Shown here: in pieces, positions 26,850 through 40,362 of the stretch
Numbering within the stretch: the first letter of the stretch is position 1
How the letters are laid out: every line of letters starts with the position of its first letter
From: Formivibrio citricus
GTDB taxonomy: Bacteria; Pseudomonadota; Gammaproteobacteria; Burkholderiales; Chitinibacteraceae
Reading direction: 5' to 3'
Length of the DNA stretch: 64,000 nucleotides
Assembly (NCBI RefSeq): GCF_900115065.1
Contig: NZ_FOVE01000003.1
Coordinates: 62,001-126,000, forward strand
Translations under genes and position numbers: made by a program
Notes under the pieces: model-generated
What the model was told of the DNA's origin: nothing
What the model saw: only the letters and a program-made list of their open reading frames with translations
Databases searched by the model: none

Positions 26850-28295
26850 TCAGGTGGTCGCCAGCAACGCCCTATACAACCCCGCATACTCCCTCGCCGC
26901 ATGATCCCAGCCGAAATCCATGCCCATCGCCCGGCTGCGCACGGTTTTCCAGTCCTTGGGGCGCGACCAGAGCGCAAAGGCGCGGCGTACGCCTTGCGTG
27001 AAGCCATCCACGCTGAATTCATCGAACACCATGCCGGTCGCCGTGCCCGCATCAAGATTTTCCAGGCTGCAATCGACCACGGTATCGGCCAAGCCGCCCA
27101 CCCGGCGCACCAACGGCAGGGCTCCGTATTTCAGGCCGTAAAGCTGGGTCAACCCGCACGGTTCGTAGCGGCTGGGCACCATGATGACGTCGCTGCCGGC
27201 CATGATACAGTGGGCATAGTCTTCGTCATAACCGATGCGCACCGCCACGTTGGCCGGATCGGCTGCTGCGGCGGCGCTAAATGCCGCTTCCATCTGAGCA
27301 TCGCCGCTGCCGAGCAATGCCACCTGCCCGCCGCGCGAGGTGATTTCTGCCAGACCGGCCAGCACCAGATGCAGCCCTTTCTGCTCGGTCAAGCGGCTGA
27401 CCACGGCAAACAGCGGTTTGTCCGGCGTCACTTCCAGACCGCATGCCTCCTGCAATGCAGCCTTGCACTTGGCTTTGCCCGCGATCCGTGCCGCGCTGTA
27501 ACGCGCAGGAATCAACGCATCGTTTGCCGGGCTCCAGACCGAATCGTCCACGCCGTTGAGGATGCCGGACAGCACCGGACTGCGCCCGCGCAGCAAGCCA
27601 TCCAGCCCGCACCCCTGCTCCGGCGTGGTGATTTCCGCCGCATAGCTGGGCGACACCGTGGTGATGCGGTCGGCAAAGAAAACGCCCGCTTTCATGAAGG
27701 AAAGTCGACCGTGATACTCCACGCCGTGCACATCGAAGAAATGCGCGGGCAAGGCCAGTTCGGCATGGAAGCTCGCCGGAAATATGCCCTGATAGGCGAG
27801 GTTATGGATCGTGAAGACCGACTTCGCCGGGCGGCCCATGGCGGCAAGGTAGGCCGGAGCAAGCCCGGCATGCCAGTCGTGGCCGTGAACTACCTCGGGG
27901 CGCCAATGAGGATCCAGCCCGTTGGCCAGCAGTGCCGCCACCCAGCCGAGCACGGCAAAGCGCTGGGGGTTGTCGGCATAGGCGATCTGGTTGGCGTCGT
28001 GGTACGGATTGCCGGGGCGGTCATAGAGGTGCGGCGCGTCGATCACATACAAGCTCAAACCATCCGCCGTCCGCCCGTGCAAAAGCCGGACAGGGCCGGC
28101 AAACGTTTCCAGTTGCCCTACCTCGCCCGCATCGTGCAGGCCGGACAGGATGGCCGGAAACCCCGGCAGCAGCACTCGCGCTTCGACACCGTGACGCGCA
28201 AGCGCCAGCGGCAGCGCCCCGGCCACATCGGCCAAGCCTCCGGTCTTGAGCAAGGGGAAAAGTTCGGAACAGACATGGAGAATGCGCATATTCAT
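26850..28295 (-). CDS. glgA: Glycogen synthase (ADP-glucose type)
   Basis: GlgA extends alpha-1,4-glucan chains from ADP-glucose. The start at 28295 ([24 protein letters not shown]) places the conserved KTGG motif near residue 18 and gives 481 residues. The longer upstream frame is not conserved. Other GT5 motifs are [42 protein letters not shown] and [18 protein letters not shown]. It is the last gene of the minus-strand glycogen cluster, followed by MITE-like element B copy 1. Confidence 0.97.
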   Translation of the reverse strand: MNMRILHVCSELFPLLKTGGLADVAGALPLALARHGVEARVLLPGFPAILSGLHDAGEVGQLETFAGPVRLLHGRTADGLSLYVIDAPHLYDRPGNPYHDANQIAYADNPQRFAVLGWVAALLANGLDPHWRPEVVHGHDWHAGLAPAYLAAMGRPAKSVFTIHNLAYQGIFPASFHAELALPAHFFDVHGVEYHGRLSFMKAGVFFADRITTVSPSYAAEITTPEQGCGLDGLLRGRSPVLSGILNGVDDSVWSPANDALIPARYSAARIAGKAKCKAALQEACGLEVTPDKPLFAVVSRLTEQKGLHLVLAGLAEITSRGGQVALLGSGDAQMEAAFSAAAAADPANVAVRIGYDEDYAHCIMAGSDVIMVPSRYEPCGLTQLYGLKYGALPLVRRVGGLADTVVDCSLENLDAGTATGMVFDEFSVDGFTQGVRRAFALWSRPKDWKTVRSRAMGMDFGWDHAAREYAGLYRALLATT

Positions 28296-28333
28296 GCTCG
28301 TATGGAATGAGAAATTTTTTTGAAATTGGCTTG

Positions 28334-28618
28334 CTACAACAAGCGCCAGCCGTCCACGTAAAGCCACTCGAAGCCGAGCATGCCTTTGCTGCGGATGGTA
28401 AGCGGGTGGAGCAGATTCAAACATTTGGGCATGTACACGACCACGCCCTGAATCGTTTGCACGGAATAATCCGCAGGCCGCTGCGGCTCGCCAAAGCTGA
28501 CCGAAGGCGCTTCGGTGACTTCGATGCAACAGCCGTTGATCGATGGTGGAACGCCGATCGTGATCGGCAACTGCTTCTTCTTGATCAGCGCCAGTGCATC
28601 ATCTGAAATGGTCAACAT
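28334..28618 (-). CDS. Small CC-motif protein, resembling the CC/Se (seleno)protein family
   Basis: This 94-residue protein has a central block [19 protein letters not shown]. It resembles a small family seen as Cys-Cys or Cys-Sec variants (CC/Se motif family, recalled from annotation practice). Its start, [15 protein letters not shown], resembles the beginning of HesB/IscA-like folds, but the C-terminal Cys-x-Cys of IscA is absent. It lies between glgA and glgC on the same strand, preceded by AGGACAG. The gene is compact and codon use fits its neighbours. Function is unknown; a metal or redox role through the vicinal cysteines is inference. Confidence 0.65.
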   Translation of the reverse strand: MLTISDDALALIKKKQLPITIGVPPSINGCCIEVTEAPSVSFGEPQRPADYSVQTIQGVVVYMPKCLNLLHPLTIRSKGMLGFEWLYVDGWRLL

Positions 28619-28650
28619 CTTTTCTGTCCTTCAGCCCTAATACCGCTCTC

Positions 28651-28950
28651 TTAAGCCAAGTGAACGGCGTTTTTCTTGATCAGCGCTGCATGCAGCACAC
28701 CCCGCCCTGGAAGGCGCCGAGAAGCACAGCAAGGCGCGGGAATTCGGCGAGCACTGTTTGAGGCCGCAGGCCGAGTTGCGCAGCCGCCGCGTCTTGCGAG
28801 CATCGCAGGGAACCCCGCAGGGGCGCCGGAATGGGCTCGCCTAGGGGTGAAGGGGATTTGGCGAGACAAATCCCTTTCCCGTCTGCCGGGCGGAACCGGC
28901 CCTAAACTCCGCGCCGCAGGCGCATGAAAATCCTTAAAGTGAACGGCATT
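28651..28950. repeat. Degenerate dispersed repeat flanked by 14-bp direct repeats
   Basis: This gap between glgC and the CC-motif gene has no credible gene. It is bounded by near-identical AAGTGAACGGCGTT (28658-28671) and AAGTGAACGGCATT (28937-28950). Inside are GGCCGCAGGCCGAGTTGCGC, a stretch near CGTCTTGCGAGCATCGCAGG, and a hairpin GGGATTTG / CAAATCCC. From memory this resembles a repeat scattered between genes in many beta- and gammaproteobacteria. Confidence 0.6.
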
Positions 28951-28953
28951 GCC

Positions 28954-30216
28954 TCAGCCCAGTTTCTTCAGCATCTCCGCCGTAATCAGCACCACACCAT
29001 TATCGGTGCGATAGAAACGTCGGCTGTCTTCCTCGGCGTTTTCGCCGACGATCAGGCCAGGCGGTATCTCGCAGCCGCGGTCGATCACGCAGCGCCGCAG
29101 CCGGCAGCCGCCCCCGATCGTCACGCTGGGCAGGATCACGGCCGAATCGACGGTGCAGAACGAATCCACGCGCACCTTGGAAAACAGCACCGAATTGAGC
29201 ACCAGCGAGCCGCAGACGATGCAGCCGCCGGAAACCAGCGAGTTGAGCGTCATGCCGTGCGAGCCGTTGATGTCCTGCACGAACTTGGCGGGCGGCAACT
29301 GCTCCTGGTAAGTCCAGATCGGCCAGGAGCGGTCGTAGACGTCCAGCTCCGGCATCACCGACGCGAGATCGAGGTTCGCCGCCCAGTAGGCATCGACCGT
29401 GCCGACATCGCGCCAGTAGCACTGGCTGCCGTCGCCGCTCGTCACGCAGGACAGGCTGAAGGGGTGGGCAAACGCCCTGCCCTCGCTCACCGCCTTGGGA
29501 ATCAGTTCCTTGCCGAAATCATGGTTCGATTGCGGGTCGGCCAAGTCTTCATCCAGCAGGCGGTACAGGTATTGGGCGTTGAATATGTAGATGCCCATCG
29601 AAGCCAGCGATACATCCTCGCGCCCCGGCATGGCGGGCGGATCGGCCGGTTTTTCGACAAAGGCCGTGATCTTGCGCGAATCGTCGACAGCCATCACGCC
29701 GAAGGCGCTGGCTTCCGCACGCGGCACTTCGATGCAGCCGACGGTGCAATCCGCGCCCAGCTCCACATGGTCGAGCAGCATGCGCGAGTAATCCATCTTG
29801 TAGATGTGGTCTCCGGCCAGGATCACGATGTATTCCGGGCCATAGTCGCGGATGATGTCGAGATTCTGGTAGACCGCATCGGCCGTGCCGCGATACCAGT
29901 GTTCTTCGTCCACGCGCTGCTGTGCGGGCAGGAGGTCAATGAATTCGTTGGATTCGCTGCGCAGGAAGGACCAGCCACGCTGCAAGTGACGCAGCAGCGA
30001 GTGCGATTTGTATTGCGTGACCACCCCGATGCGGCGGATGCCTGAATTGATGCAATTGGACAGCGCAAAATCCACGATCCGGAACTTGCCGCCGAAATAG
30101 ACCGCCGGCTTGGCCCGGTTGTTGGTGAGATCCTGCAAGCGGCTGCCGCGCCCTCCGGCCAGCACCAGCGCCAGCGCCCGCTTGGGCAACTGGCGCGCCA
30201 ACATGGCTTGTTCCAT
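28954..30216 (-). CDS. glgC: Glucose-1-phosphate adenylyltransferase
   Basis: GlgC makes ADP-glucose from ATP and glucose-1-phosphate, the committed and allosterically controlled step of glycogen synthesis. The 420-residue protein shows [32 protein letters not shown], the catalytic-site [27 protein letters not shown] and [20 protein letters not shown]-terminal left-handed beta-helix follows ([20 protein letters not shown]). A repeat-filled gap separates it from pgm upstream. Confidence 0.97.
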   Translation of the reverse strand: MEQAMLARQLPKRALALVLAGGRGSRLQDLTNNRAKPAVYFGGKFRIVDFALSNCINSGIRRIGVVTQYKSHSLLRHLQRGWSFLRSESNEFIDLLPAQQRVDEEHWYRGTADAVYQNLDIIRDYGPEYIVILAGDHIYKMDYSRMLLDHVELGADCTVGCIEVPRAEASAFGVMAVDDSRKITAFVEKPADPPAMPGREDVSLASMGIYIFNAQYLYRLLDEDLADPQSNHDFGKELIPKAVSEGRAFAHPFSLSCVTSGDGSQCYWRDVGTVDAYWAANLDLASVMPELDVYDRSWPIWTYQEQLPPAKFVQDINGSHGMTLNSLVSGGCIVCGSLVLNSVLFSKVRVDSFCTVDSAVILPSVTIGGGCRLRRCVIDRGCEIPPGLIVGENAEEDSRRFYRTDNGVVLITAEMLKKLG

Positions 30217-30280
30217 GATTTCCCCTCCCTTGTTTTTTGAACGCTCGACTTCAATGATAGGAAAAATCGCTGGCCGGGGT

Positions 30281-30307
30281 CAGAACCTGTTCTCAGAACC
30301 TGTTCTC
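30281..30307. repeat. Tandem copies of the element B end motif
   Basis: Two 13-bp units CAGAACCTGTTCT (30281-30293 and 30294-30306) run straight into the left end of element B copy 2. They look like repeated or failed insertion ends of the same family. Confidence 0.7.
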
Positions 30308-30450
30308 AGAACCCGTTCACGATCTGTTGCGAGAAGCCGTCAGCGGGGTGAAGAGCAGCGCAAAAACCGGAGTGTACAAGTAGTACATGAGGATTTTGAG
30401 CAGCGCATGAGCCCCGATCACGGCTTCGCAGCAAGAGCGTGAACTGGTTC

Positions 30451-30451
<1 letters not shown>
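30308..30451. repeat. MITE-like element B, copy 2
   Basis: This is a second 144-bp copy, with ends AGAACCCGTTCACGATCT and the complement of AGAACCAGTTCACGCTCT. Its last base is the first base of the pgm stop codon (TCA on the plus strand at 30451-30453). It fills the gap between glgC and pgm. The palindromic core TGTAC-AAGTA-GTACA is at about 30374-30388. Confidence 0.85.
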
Positions 30452-34138
<3,687 letters not shown>

Positions 34139-35227
34139 TCAACGCCTCTTGGGCAAAGGCTGGCCCAAACTGCCCGGCTGCTCAAAACCGCCCGGTGGAT
34201 AACCCGGAGGCATGCCCTGCCCATACGGGGTTGAGCGCTGCATCTGCAACATTTCGCTCTGGTAAGTGACCATCTTCCTGACCATGAGCCCGAAAATGCC
34301 CAGTATCAGCACGAAGCCGCCGATCAGGATCGCATAATGCACGCCGCTATTGGGCGGATTGGGCAAACCGTACTGGTTTTCTTCCTTGCTGCCGGGCCAG
34401 ATCAGGAACCAGAGACCAACAAAGCCGCCGATAAGCGGAACGAAAAGCAGCAGTACCAGCCAGCCCGTATAACCCATGTCGTGCAGGCGCAACACGGAAA
34501 AACGGATGCCGACGAACAGCATGACCAGCATCAGTGCCAGAAACACCAGGGTCAGGAAAATGGGGAATCCGCCGCCGCCAAACAGGGAGGTCAACAGGCT
34601 GCCGATCATTATGAACGCGGCAATCGCCATGACTGCCTGCATGACCACCCCGTAAACGAGATAACGGACACGGTTGAGGCGACCGTCCAGGTTGAAGGCG
34701 AACACCGGGGGCAAATCTTCCTGCGCCGCAGAGAAACCGCGCGACAGGGTCGACGCTGCTGTTGCGGCATAGGGGCTGGGCGCAGCCGCTTCGGTTTTCG
34801 CCGTGGCCTGCGCTGCGGTATAGCGCGGCATGTCCACGCCGCATTCGCGGCACAGCGTGCGCTTGGGTTGCTTGCAGCCGCATTTCGGGCAGGCCATCTC
34901 TTCTGCTTGCGGGACGCTCGTTTGCGGTGCAGGCTCGGCTGGCGGTTCGACAGGCTGCGGCGCAACAATCGGTTCCAGAGACAAATCCGGCACTGGCATT
35001 TCGTCCTCGACCCGCACCGCCAGACCGGCCTTTTCCAGCAAAGCCCGGTAGCCTGCGAGCTTCGATTCGGGCAGCCCGCGCTTGATCACGACCGGTCTGC
35101 CGGCGAAGAGTTTTTCCACCTGCTCGGGCGGAATCTTCATCAGCGCCGGCAAGCCGGCTTTCACTTCTCCTGGCTCCCTGCCGGGCAGCAATTCCCCGGA
35201 AAAGATCAATCGCACCGTTTTTTCCAA
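34139..35227 (-). CDS. DUF805 membrane protein with zinc ribbon and N-terminal soluble domain
   Basis: Function is unknown. The start is taken as TTG 35227, because GGAGGGC lies seven bases before it and the protein then begins EKTVRLIFSGELLPG; an upstream ATG at 35332 is less likely. Domains in order are a 70-residue alpha/beta unit, VFSGxLLPG...EQVEKLFAGRPVVIKRG, then a Pro/Glu linker. A four-Cys zinc ribbon (CPKCGCKQPKRTLCRECG) follows, and then a DUF805 membrane domain with about four helices (RFSVLRLHDMGYTGWLVLLL is diagnostic). It sits inside the glycogen cluster, one base from glgX, and is divergent from a PilZ gene. A role in glycogen metabolism is not shown. Confidence 0.75.
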   Translation of the reverse strand: MEKTVRLIFSGELLPGREPGEVKAGLPALMKIPPEQVEKLFAGRPVVIKRGLPESKLAGYRALLEKAGLAVRVEDEMPVPDLSLEPIVAPQPVEPPAEPAPQTSVPQAEEMACPKCGCKQPKRTLCRECGVDMPRYTAAQATAKTEAAAPSPYAATAASTLSRGFSAAQEDLPPVFAFNLDGRLNRVRYLVYGVVMQAVMAIAAFIMIGSLLTSLFGGGGFPIFLTLVFLALMLVMLFVGIRFSVLRLHDMGYTGWLVLLLFVPLIGGFVGLWFLIWPGSKEENQYGLPNPPNSGVHYAILIGGFVLILGIFGLMVRKMVTYQSEMLQMQRSTPYGQGMPPGYPPGGFEQPGSLGQPLPKRR

Positions 35228-35330
35228 TTCACGCCCTCCGGAAATCGTCGTAACATTCCTGCCAGAAGCATTATCATGCACCGCAACAATACCACCAACC
35301 CAAGTTTGCCAGAAGCCAACAATAATAATC

Positions 35331-35663
35331 ATGCAAGAACAACGTCAACATCAGCGCCATCTTATTTCATGGCGCGTTGCGATTTTCGCAAACCTCAGCA
35401 ATACGCCGGTACCGGGAAAAACCCAGGAAGTTTCCCTGGGCGGCGCTGGCATTTTCCAGCCGCTCAACCTGGCACCCGGCATGTCTTGCAAGCTGCTTTT
35501 CGAGATCCCCAGCAGCGACTACAAAAGCCGCAGCTATCTGGAAGCCGAAGCCACCGTGATCTACTCCTCGCTGGTCGGGGGAACCACCGAGTATCGGACC
35601 GGTTTTAAATTCAAACAGGCCCCGCCACAGTTGCAAGACATTCTCAACAGCCTGAACCACTAG
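35331..35663 (+). CDS. PilZ-domain protein (putative c-di-GMP receptor)
   Basis: This is a single-domain PilZ protein of 110 residues. It has RxxxR (RQHQR) near the N-terminus and a downstream VSLGG(A)G element matching the (D/N)xSxxG loop, though Glu replaces Asp/Asn at its first position (EVSLGG). The beta-barrel continues through YLEAEATVIYSSLVGGTTEYRTGFKF. The start at ATG 35331 removes a non-homologous upstream extension of the frame. The stop codon TAG (35661) is also the first three bases of MITE-like element A. It diverges from the DUF805 gene. c-di-GMP binding is likely but should be tested because of the Glu. Confidence 0.82.
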   Translation: MQEQRQHQRHLISWRVAIFANLSNTPVPGKTQEVSLGGAGIFQPLNLAPGMSCKLLFEIPSSDYKSRSYLEAEATVIYSSLVGGTTEYRTGFKFKQAPPQLQDILNSLNH

Positions 35664-35826
35664 TAGCCAGTCACGCAGATTCTGCTATGTTCAGCACGCC
35701 CTGCATCCCCATTCGTTTTGTCGCTCATCCTCGCCATAGCCCTGCTATGGCTGCGGTTCGCTTCGCGCGACTGCGGCGCAGATGCGCGCCTCGGCATCCA
35801 CGCAAACCTGCGTGACTGACTACTAG
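35661..35826. repeat. MITE-like element A, full copy
   Basis: This 166-bp element has terminal inverted repeats TAGTAGCCAGTCACGCAG at the left and the complement of TAGTAGTCAGTCACGCAG at the right. The centre holds a palindrome-like CCATAGC-CCT-GCTATGG. The copy at 7046 is an internally deleted version. It contains no reading frame of note, so a transposase would have to act in trans. Its first three bases are the stop codon of the PilZ gene. Confidence 0.85.
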
Positions 35827-35851
35827 GCTCTGTTGGCGTTTGATTGATTTT

Positions 35852-36610
35852 TTACGGTTTGATCGTCCTGAACCGGCGTACGATTTCGTCGTATGAACCG
35901 TCTTTTTTCATTCTTGCCAGAGAACGATTGAAAACGGCCATCAGTTTTTCGCTGTTGTGGCGTTTTTTTGACATCGCAAAATATTTATCCCGGACAGCAA
36001 ACGGAGGCTCCAGCATTTCCAGTTGCAAGCGCTCCTGAGGCGTTACCTTCGTCTGCAAGAGATGATTCGTGTAATCGGTGACCGAAACGATCAGGTCCAC
36101 ACGGCCCGCGAGCAGCTTCCTGATGTTCTGGGTGTGATCGCTGACCGCATCCACTTTCATGCCCGCCGCAAGCAGTTCGGTCTCATTCAAACCGCCTCTG
36201 ACCAAGCCGATCCGGTAAGGTTTCAGCGCGTCCAGCGAAGTAAAACGGATCTGATCCTGCTTGCGCGCAAAAAAATTGTAGTTGACGCGATACAACGGCG
36301 CCGAATAGAGGAATACCGTTTTCCTTTGCGCCGAAACCGGTGCGCCCACGGCACCGTCAATCTCTCCGTCGTCCAGAACCGCATATAGTCGTTTCAAGGG
36401 CAGAAATTTGTATTTCACGTTGAGGCCTTCGCGCCGAAAGGCTTCCGTCACCAACGCAGCAAGCATTCCCTTTTCGGGCTGCTTTTCGCCCATATAGGGC
36501 CCGTTCTCGAAAAGCCCCAGCACCAGCGTTTTTCCCGCTGCTGCAGCAGGCAAAGGCAGGAAAAAACCCGCCATCAAACACAGCAAAAGACAATTACAGA
36601 ATCTGCGCAC
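35852..36610 (-). CDS. Periplasmic solute-binding protein (family 3 type), orphan
   Basis: This exported type II periplasmic binding protein has a signal peptide in residues 1-24 ending PAAAAG. It then has the two-lobed bac_3 fold (LVLGLFENGPYMGEKQ, FLPLKRLYAVLDDGEIDGAVGAP, LLAGRVDLIVSVTDYTNHLL). No permease or ATPase gene lies nearby, so it could supply a distant ABC transporter or act as a sensor ligand-carrier. It is only distantly like the triplet at 43.2-45.6 kb. The gene is AT-richer than glgB beside it. The ligand is unknown. Confidence 0.85.
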   Translation of the reverse strand: MRRFCNCLLLCLMAGFFLPLPAAAAGKTLVLGLFENGPYMGEKQPEKGMLAALVTEAFRREGLNVKYKFLPLKRLYAVLDDGEIDGAVGAPVSAQRKTVFLYSAPLYRVNYNFFARKQDQIRFTSLDALKPYRIGLVRGGLNETELLAAGMKVDAVSDHTQNIRKLLAGRVDLIVSVTDYTNHLLQTKVTPQERLQLEMLEPPFAVRDKYFAMSKKRHNSEKLMAVFNRSLARMKKDGSYDEIVRRFRTIKP

Positions 36611-36627
36611 TCCGGGCCTTTATCAAA

Positions 36628-38799
36628 TCATTCAAGCCTTTTCAGATAAACCACCGCCAGCGGTGGTACCGTCAAGATCAGGCTTTGTCCATAACCGTGA
36701 CTCACCCTAACTTCGGTGTCCACTTCGCCGTTGCCCAAGTTACTGCCGCCATACCAGTGCGAATCGGTATTGAGTATTTCCCGATAGCAACCGGCTTCCG
36801 GAACGCCGATGCAGTAGCCGTGGCGCGGCACCGGCGTGAAGTTGCAGATTACCACGGTAAAATTACCATTGGTATCGTATCTTACAAAACTGAACACGGA
36901 ATTCTCCGGATCGTCATGCGCGATCCAGCAAAATCCCCGACTGTCGAAATCGATTTCGTGAAGCGATGGCGTGGACTGATAGGCGCGGTTGAGATCGCGC
37001 ACCAGCCTTTGCATGCCTTGATGCCCCCCCTCACCGAGCAGGTGCCAGTCAAGACTTGAATCGTGGTTCCATTCACGCCCCTGGGCGAATTCGCCGCCCA
37101 TGAACAGGAGCTTTTTGCCTGGATACGCCCACATGAACGCGTAATAGGCACGCAGATTGGCGAATTGCTGCCAGGCATCGCCCGGCATTCTGGCAATCAG
37201 CGATCCCTTGCCATGCACCACCTCGTCGTGCGAGAGCGGCAGGACAAAGTTTTCCGAATACGCGTACATCATGCCGAAGGTCAGCTGGTTGTGGTGGTAC
37301 TTCCGGTGCACCGGCTCTTTCTGCATGTAGCCGAGCGTGTCGTGCATCCAGCCCATGTTCCACTTGAAATGAAAGCCCAGCCCGCCTGCAAAGGTGGGGC
37401 GACTGACCGCGGGATAAGCCGTCGATTCCTCGGCTACGGTAAAGGCTTCCGGACGCTCGCTGCCGATGATCTCGTTCATGCGCTTGAGAAAATCGATCGC
37501 TTCGAGGTTCTCGCGCCCGCCGAACTCGTTGGGCACCCACTCGCCCTCCTTGCGGCTGTAATCGCGGTAGAGCATCGAGGCCACCGCATCGACCCGCAGG
37601 CCGTCGATGCCAAAGCGTTCGATCCAGTACAGCGCGTTGCCGATCAGATAGTTGCGCACCTCGTTGCGGCCGAAGTTGTAGATCAAGGTGCTCCAGTCCT
37701 GATGAAACCCTTCGCGCGGATCAGCATATTCATAGAGATGCGTGCCATCGAACTGCGCCAGGCCATGTGCATCGGTCGGGAAATGCCCCGGCACCCAATC
37801 GAGGATCACGCCGAGCCCGGCTTCATGCGCGCGCTCGACGAAATGGCGCAACCCCTCCGGGTTGCCGAAGCGCGCCGTCGGCGCATACAGCCCCAGCGGC
37901 TGGTAGCCCCACGAGCCGTCGAAGGGGTGCTCGTTGATCGGCAACAATTCCAGATGGGTAAACCCCATCTCGCAGGCATAGGGAATCAATTGTTCGGCCA
38001 GCTCGTGCCAGTCCAGCCAGCGGTTGCCCTCTTCCGGCACGCGGCGCCAGGAACCCAGATGCACCTCGTAAATGCTCATCGGCGCTGGCTGCGCATTGGC
38101 CTGGCGTCTGGTTTCGCAGGAAGGAACCACCGGCGGCAGGCCGGCGACTTTAGATGCGGTTCCCGGCCGCAACTCGGCAGCAAAACCGTAGGGGTCGGCC
38201 TTGAGCTGAATCTGCCCGTTGGCATCCAGAATCTCGAATTTGTATAGCGCGCCGCGCTCCACGCCGGGCAGGAAGATTTCCCAGACACCGCATTCGCGTC
38301 GCAGTCGCATCGGGAAACGCCGTCCGTCCCAGCAACAGAAATCGCCGACCACCGAAACCCGCCGGGCGTTGGGCGCCCAGACTGCAAAACGCACCCCGGC
38401 CACGCCGTCGATAACGCACGGATGCGCCCCCAACTGCTCGTAGGGGCGATGATGCGTGCCCTCGGCCAGCAACCAGACATCCATTTCGCCCAGCACCGGC
38501 GGAAAGCGGTACGGATCGTCGATTTCCAGCTCGCAATCGCTCCATGTCACCGCCAGGCGGTAATCAAGACAACCGGAGCATGCCGGCAACAACCCGGCAA
38601 AAAAACCGCGCTCGTCCAGCCGTTCCAGCACGGCGATTTCACCGGAACCGTTTTTCACGGCACAGCGGCTGGCCTGCGGCAGGAAAACGCGCACGGCCAA
38701 ACGGCTGCCGTCCTTGTGCAAACCGAGAATCGAGAACGGATCGCCATGACGGCCTTCGCAGACAGCGGAAATGGATTCGGGAGAAAGCGCGTGCGGCAT
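36628..38799 (-). CDS. glgB: 1,4-alpha-glucan branching enzyme
   Basis: GlgB introduces alpha-1,6 branches into glycogen. The start at ATG 38799 ([31 protein letters not shown]) gives 724 residues, typical for the type with two N-terminal domains. GH13 motifs are [31 protein letters not shown] (nucleophile Asp), [13 protein letters not shown] (acid Glu) and [15 protein letters not shown]. Terminal [22 protein letters not shown] completes the C-terminal barrel. It is separated from glgX by three unrelated genes and an inserted repeat. The divergent EAL gene begins about 100 bp away. Confidence 0.97.
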   Translation of the reverse strand: MPHALSPESISAVCEGRHGDPFSILGLHKDGSRLAVRVFLPQASRCAVKNGSGEIAVLERLDERGFFAGLLPACSGCLDYRLAVTWSDCELEIDDPYRFPPVLGEMDVWLLAEGTHHRPYEQLGAHPCVIDGVAGVRFAVWAPNARRVSVVGDFCCWDGRRFPMRLRRECGVWEIFLPGVERGALYKFEILDANGQIQLKADPYGFAAELRPGTASKVAGLPPVVPSCETRRQANAQPAPMSIYEVHLGSWRRVPEEGNRWLDWHELAEQLIPYACEMGFTHLELLPINEHPFDGSWGYQPLGLYAPTARFGNPEGLRHFVERAHEAGLGVILDWVPGHFPTDAHGLAQFDGTHLYEYADPREGFHQDWSTLIYNFGRNEVRNYLIGNALYWIERFGIDGLRVDAVASMLYRDYSRKEGEWVPNEFGGRENLEAIDFLKRMNEIIGSERPEAFTVAEESTAYPAVSRPTFAGGLGFHFKWNMGWMHDTLGYMQKEPVHRKYHHNQLTFGMMYAYSENFVLPLSHDEVVHGKGSLIARMPGDAWQQFANLRAYYAFMWAYPGKKLLFMGGEFAQGREWNHDSSLDWHLLGEGGHQGMQRLVRDLNRAYQSTPSLHEIDFDSRGFCWIAHDDPENSVFSFVRYDTNGNFTVVICNFTPVPRHGYCIGVPEAGCYREILNTDSHWYGGSNLGNGEVDTEVRVSHGYGQSLILTVPPLAVVYLKRLE

Positions 38800-38903
38800 G
38801 GTGGCGGCTCCGGATGGGGAAGATAGTGCCCAGTATGGCACAGGTTCTCAGGCACACGGTTTGCTTACTGATTAGACGACCCATCAAATGACAGCATCAC
38901 ACC

Positions 38904-40178
38904 ATGGCAGCCCCACTTCTCGCGCCGGGATATTCCCGACCGACCTCCGAACTTGAAAACCTGCTGACCGTATCCGACTCAGGAATCAGCGCCCGCTTCG
39001 GGTCTCATACGCTGTCGAGCCATTTTCAACCAATCTACGGACTCTCAATCCAGCGCCCGGTCGGGCATGAAGCCCTGCTGCGTTCCGTGAGCGATGACGG
39101 AACACCGTTCTCTCCGCATGCACTGTTTGGAAGCCTGCCTTCCCGCGCACGCCCCAAACTCGACCAACTCAGCCATCTTTTGCATCTGCACAATTTCCTC
39201 AACATGGCGGACCGTAATACCTGGCTGTTTCTCAACATGACACCTGAAGTCTTTTTGGGCACGCGCAAGGCACCGGCTGGGCAATCTTTCGGCTATCAAC
39301 TGGAACAATTGGGGTTCCCGGCACATCAGCTCGTTGTAGAAGTGCTGGAAGAAGCTGTTCGCGACGACGCGGAATTCGAATCGGCCGTGGCCTATTTTCG
39401 CGAGCTGGGCTGTTTGATTGCACTCGACGACTTCGGCGCGGGCAGCTCCAATTTCGACCGTATCTGGAAAATCCGCCCGCAGATCGTCAAGCTTGACCGC
39501 AGCATCATTGCGCGGTCAGCCAACGCCCCGCGAATCCGCCGGCTCCTGCCACAGATGGTTTCCATGTTGCACGAAGCCGGCGCAATGGTGCTGGCCGAAG
39601 GCATCGAAACCATGGATGAAGCCTATATCGCACTCGATGCCGACATCGATTTCGCCCAAGGCTACCTCTTCGGCCGCCCCCATCCGGTGCTGACCTCCCG
39701 CAACGAAGCCCAAGCCGTGATGGGCCGGGTCTGGAATTCGTTCGAGAACAACTGGCAGCAGGAACGCAGCCAGCAAAAAAACATGCTGGCTCCCTATCTC
39801 AACGCCATTGGCTACGCATCGGTCCTGCTCTCGGCGGGGCGCTCCCAGCCCGAAGCTTGCGCCTCGTTCCTTGAATTGCCGCAGGCCGATTTCTGTTACC
39901 TGCTCGATGAAAACGGCCGACAACTCGGTTTCAATCTCTGGTCGAAAACTTCCCAGCCCGGCGCCGATCCGCGCCTCTCTCCGCTGCGGGACACACGCGG
40001 CGCGCGCTGGGCGCGCAGCCCCTATTTCCGTCGCGCCATCGAACATTTCGGCAAACCCCAAGTCACCCGCCCGTATCTTTCGCTTTCCAGCGCCCGACTT
40101 TGTGTCACGGTCTCTATCAGTTTCAGGATCGGCGACAAGGTGCACGTAATTTGTGGTGATATCCGATGCGCCGATTAG
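38904..40178 (+). CDS. EAL-domain c-di-GMP phosphodiesterase with YkuI-like C-terminal sensor
   Basis: This predicted enzyme hydrolyses c-di-GMP. The EAL domain spans about residues 30-262. Key residues are Glu56 in EALLR, Asn111 in LNMTP, Glu146 in VEVLEE, Asp175-Asp176 in DDFGAG, Lys197 in VKLD and Glu232 in AEGIE, so it looks catalytically competent. The C-terminal 150 residues form a PAS/Cache-like domain (ADFCYLLDENGRQLGFNLW) resembling the C-terminal domain of YkuI-type EAL proteins. No membrane segment is seen. The chemoreceptor gene follows on the same strand 185 bp away but has its own promoter. Confidence 0.9.
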   Translation: MAAPLLAPGYSRPTSELENLLTVSDSGISARFGSHTLSSHFQPIYGLSIQRPVGHEALLRSVSDDGTPFSPHALFGSLPSRARPKLDQLSHLLHLHNFLNMADRNTWLFLNMTPEVFLGTRKAPAGQSFGYQLEQLGFPAHQLVVEVLEEAVRDDAEFESAVAYFRELGCLIALDDFGAGSSNFDRIWKIRPQIVKLDRSIIARSANAPRIRRLLPQMVSMLHEAGAMVLAEGIETMDEAYIALDADIDFAQGYLFGRPHPVLTSRNEAQAVMGRVWNSFENNWQQERSQQKNMLAPYLNAIGYASVLLSAGRSQPEACASFLELPQADFCYLLDENGRQLGFNLWSKTSQPGADPRLSPLRDTRGARWARSPYFRRAIEHFGKPQVTRPYLSLSSARLCVTVSISFRIGDKVHVICGDIRCAD

Positions 40179-40301
40179 GTGCGCACGCACGGCGCAGGCA
40201 CCCGAATTGCGCAAACAACGAACACCCTGCGCCCCTGTTTCATGCCGTCCTGATGCCCATAAAACCTTGCTTCATCAAGCATTAGGGTAAACCCCAATAC
40301 A

Positions 40302-40317
40302 TGGCATGGTTCTTGCA
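40302..40317 (+). promoter_or_regulatory. Sigma-54-type promoter upstream of the chemoreceptor gene
   Basis: The sequence TGGCATGGTTCTTGCA matches the RpoN consensus TGGCAC-N5-TTGCA with one change. The GG and GC elements are 12 bases apart (first G to first G), as required. The ATG lies 46 bases downstream. Control by an RpoN-dependent, probably flagellar, activator is implied; no activator gene is in the window. Confidence 0.75.
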
Positions 40318-40362
40318 GTCTTCTCTCCCGCACACACCGCACAGACCGGGAGATAAAAAACC

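Noticed and set aside
28676-28927. 83-codon frame inside the repeat block near glgC
   Set aside because: The region is a dispersed-repeat remnant and the translation has no family likeness.
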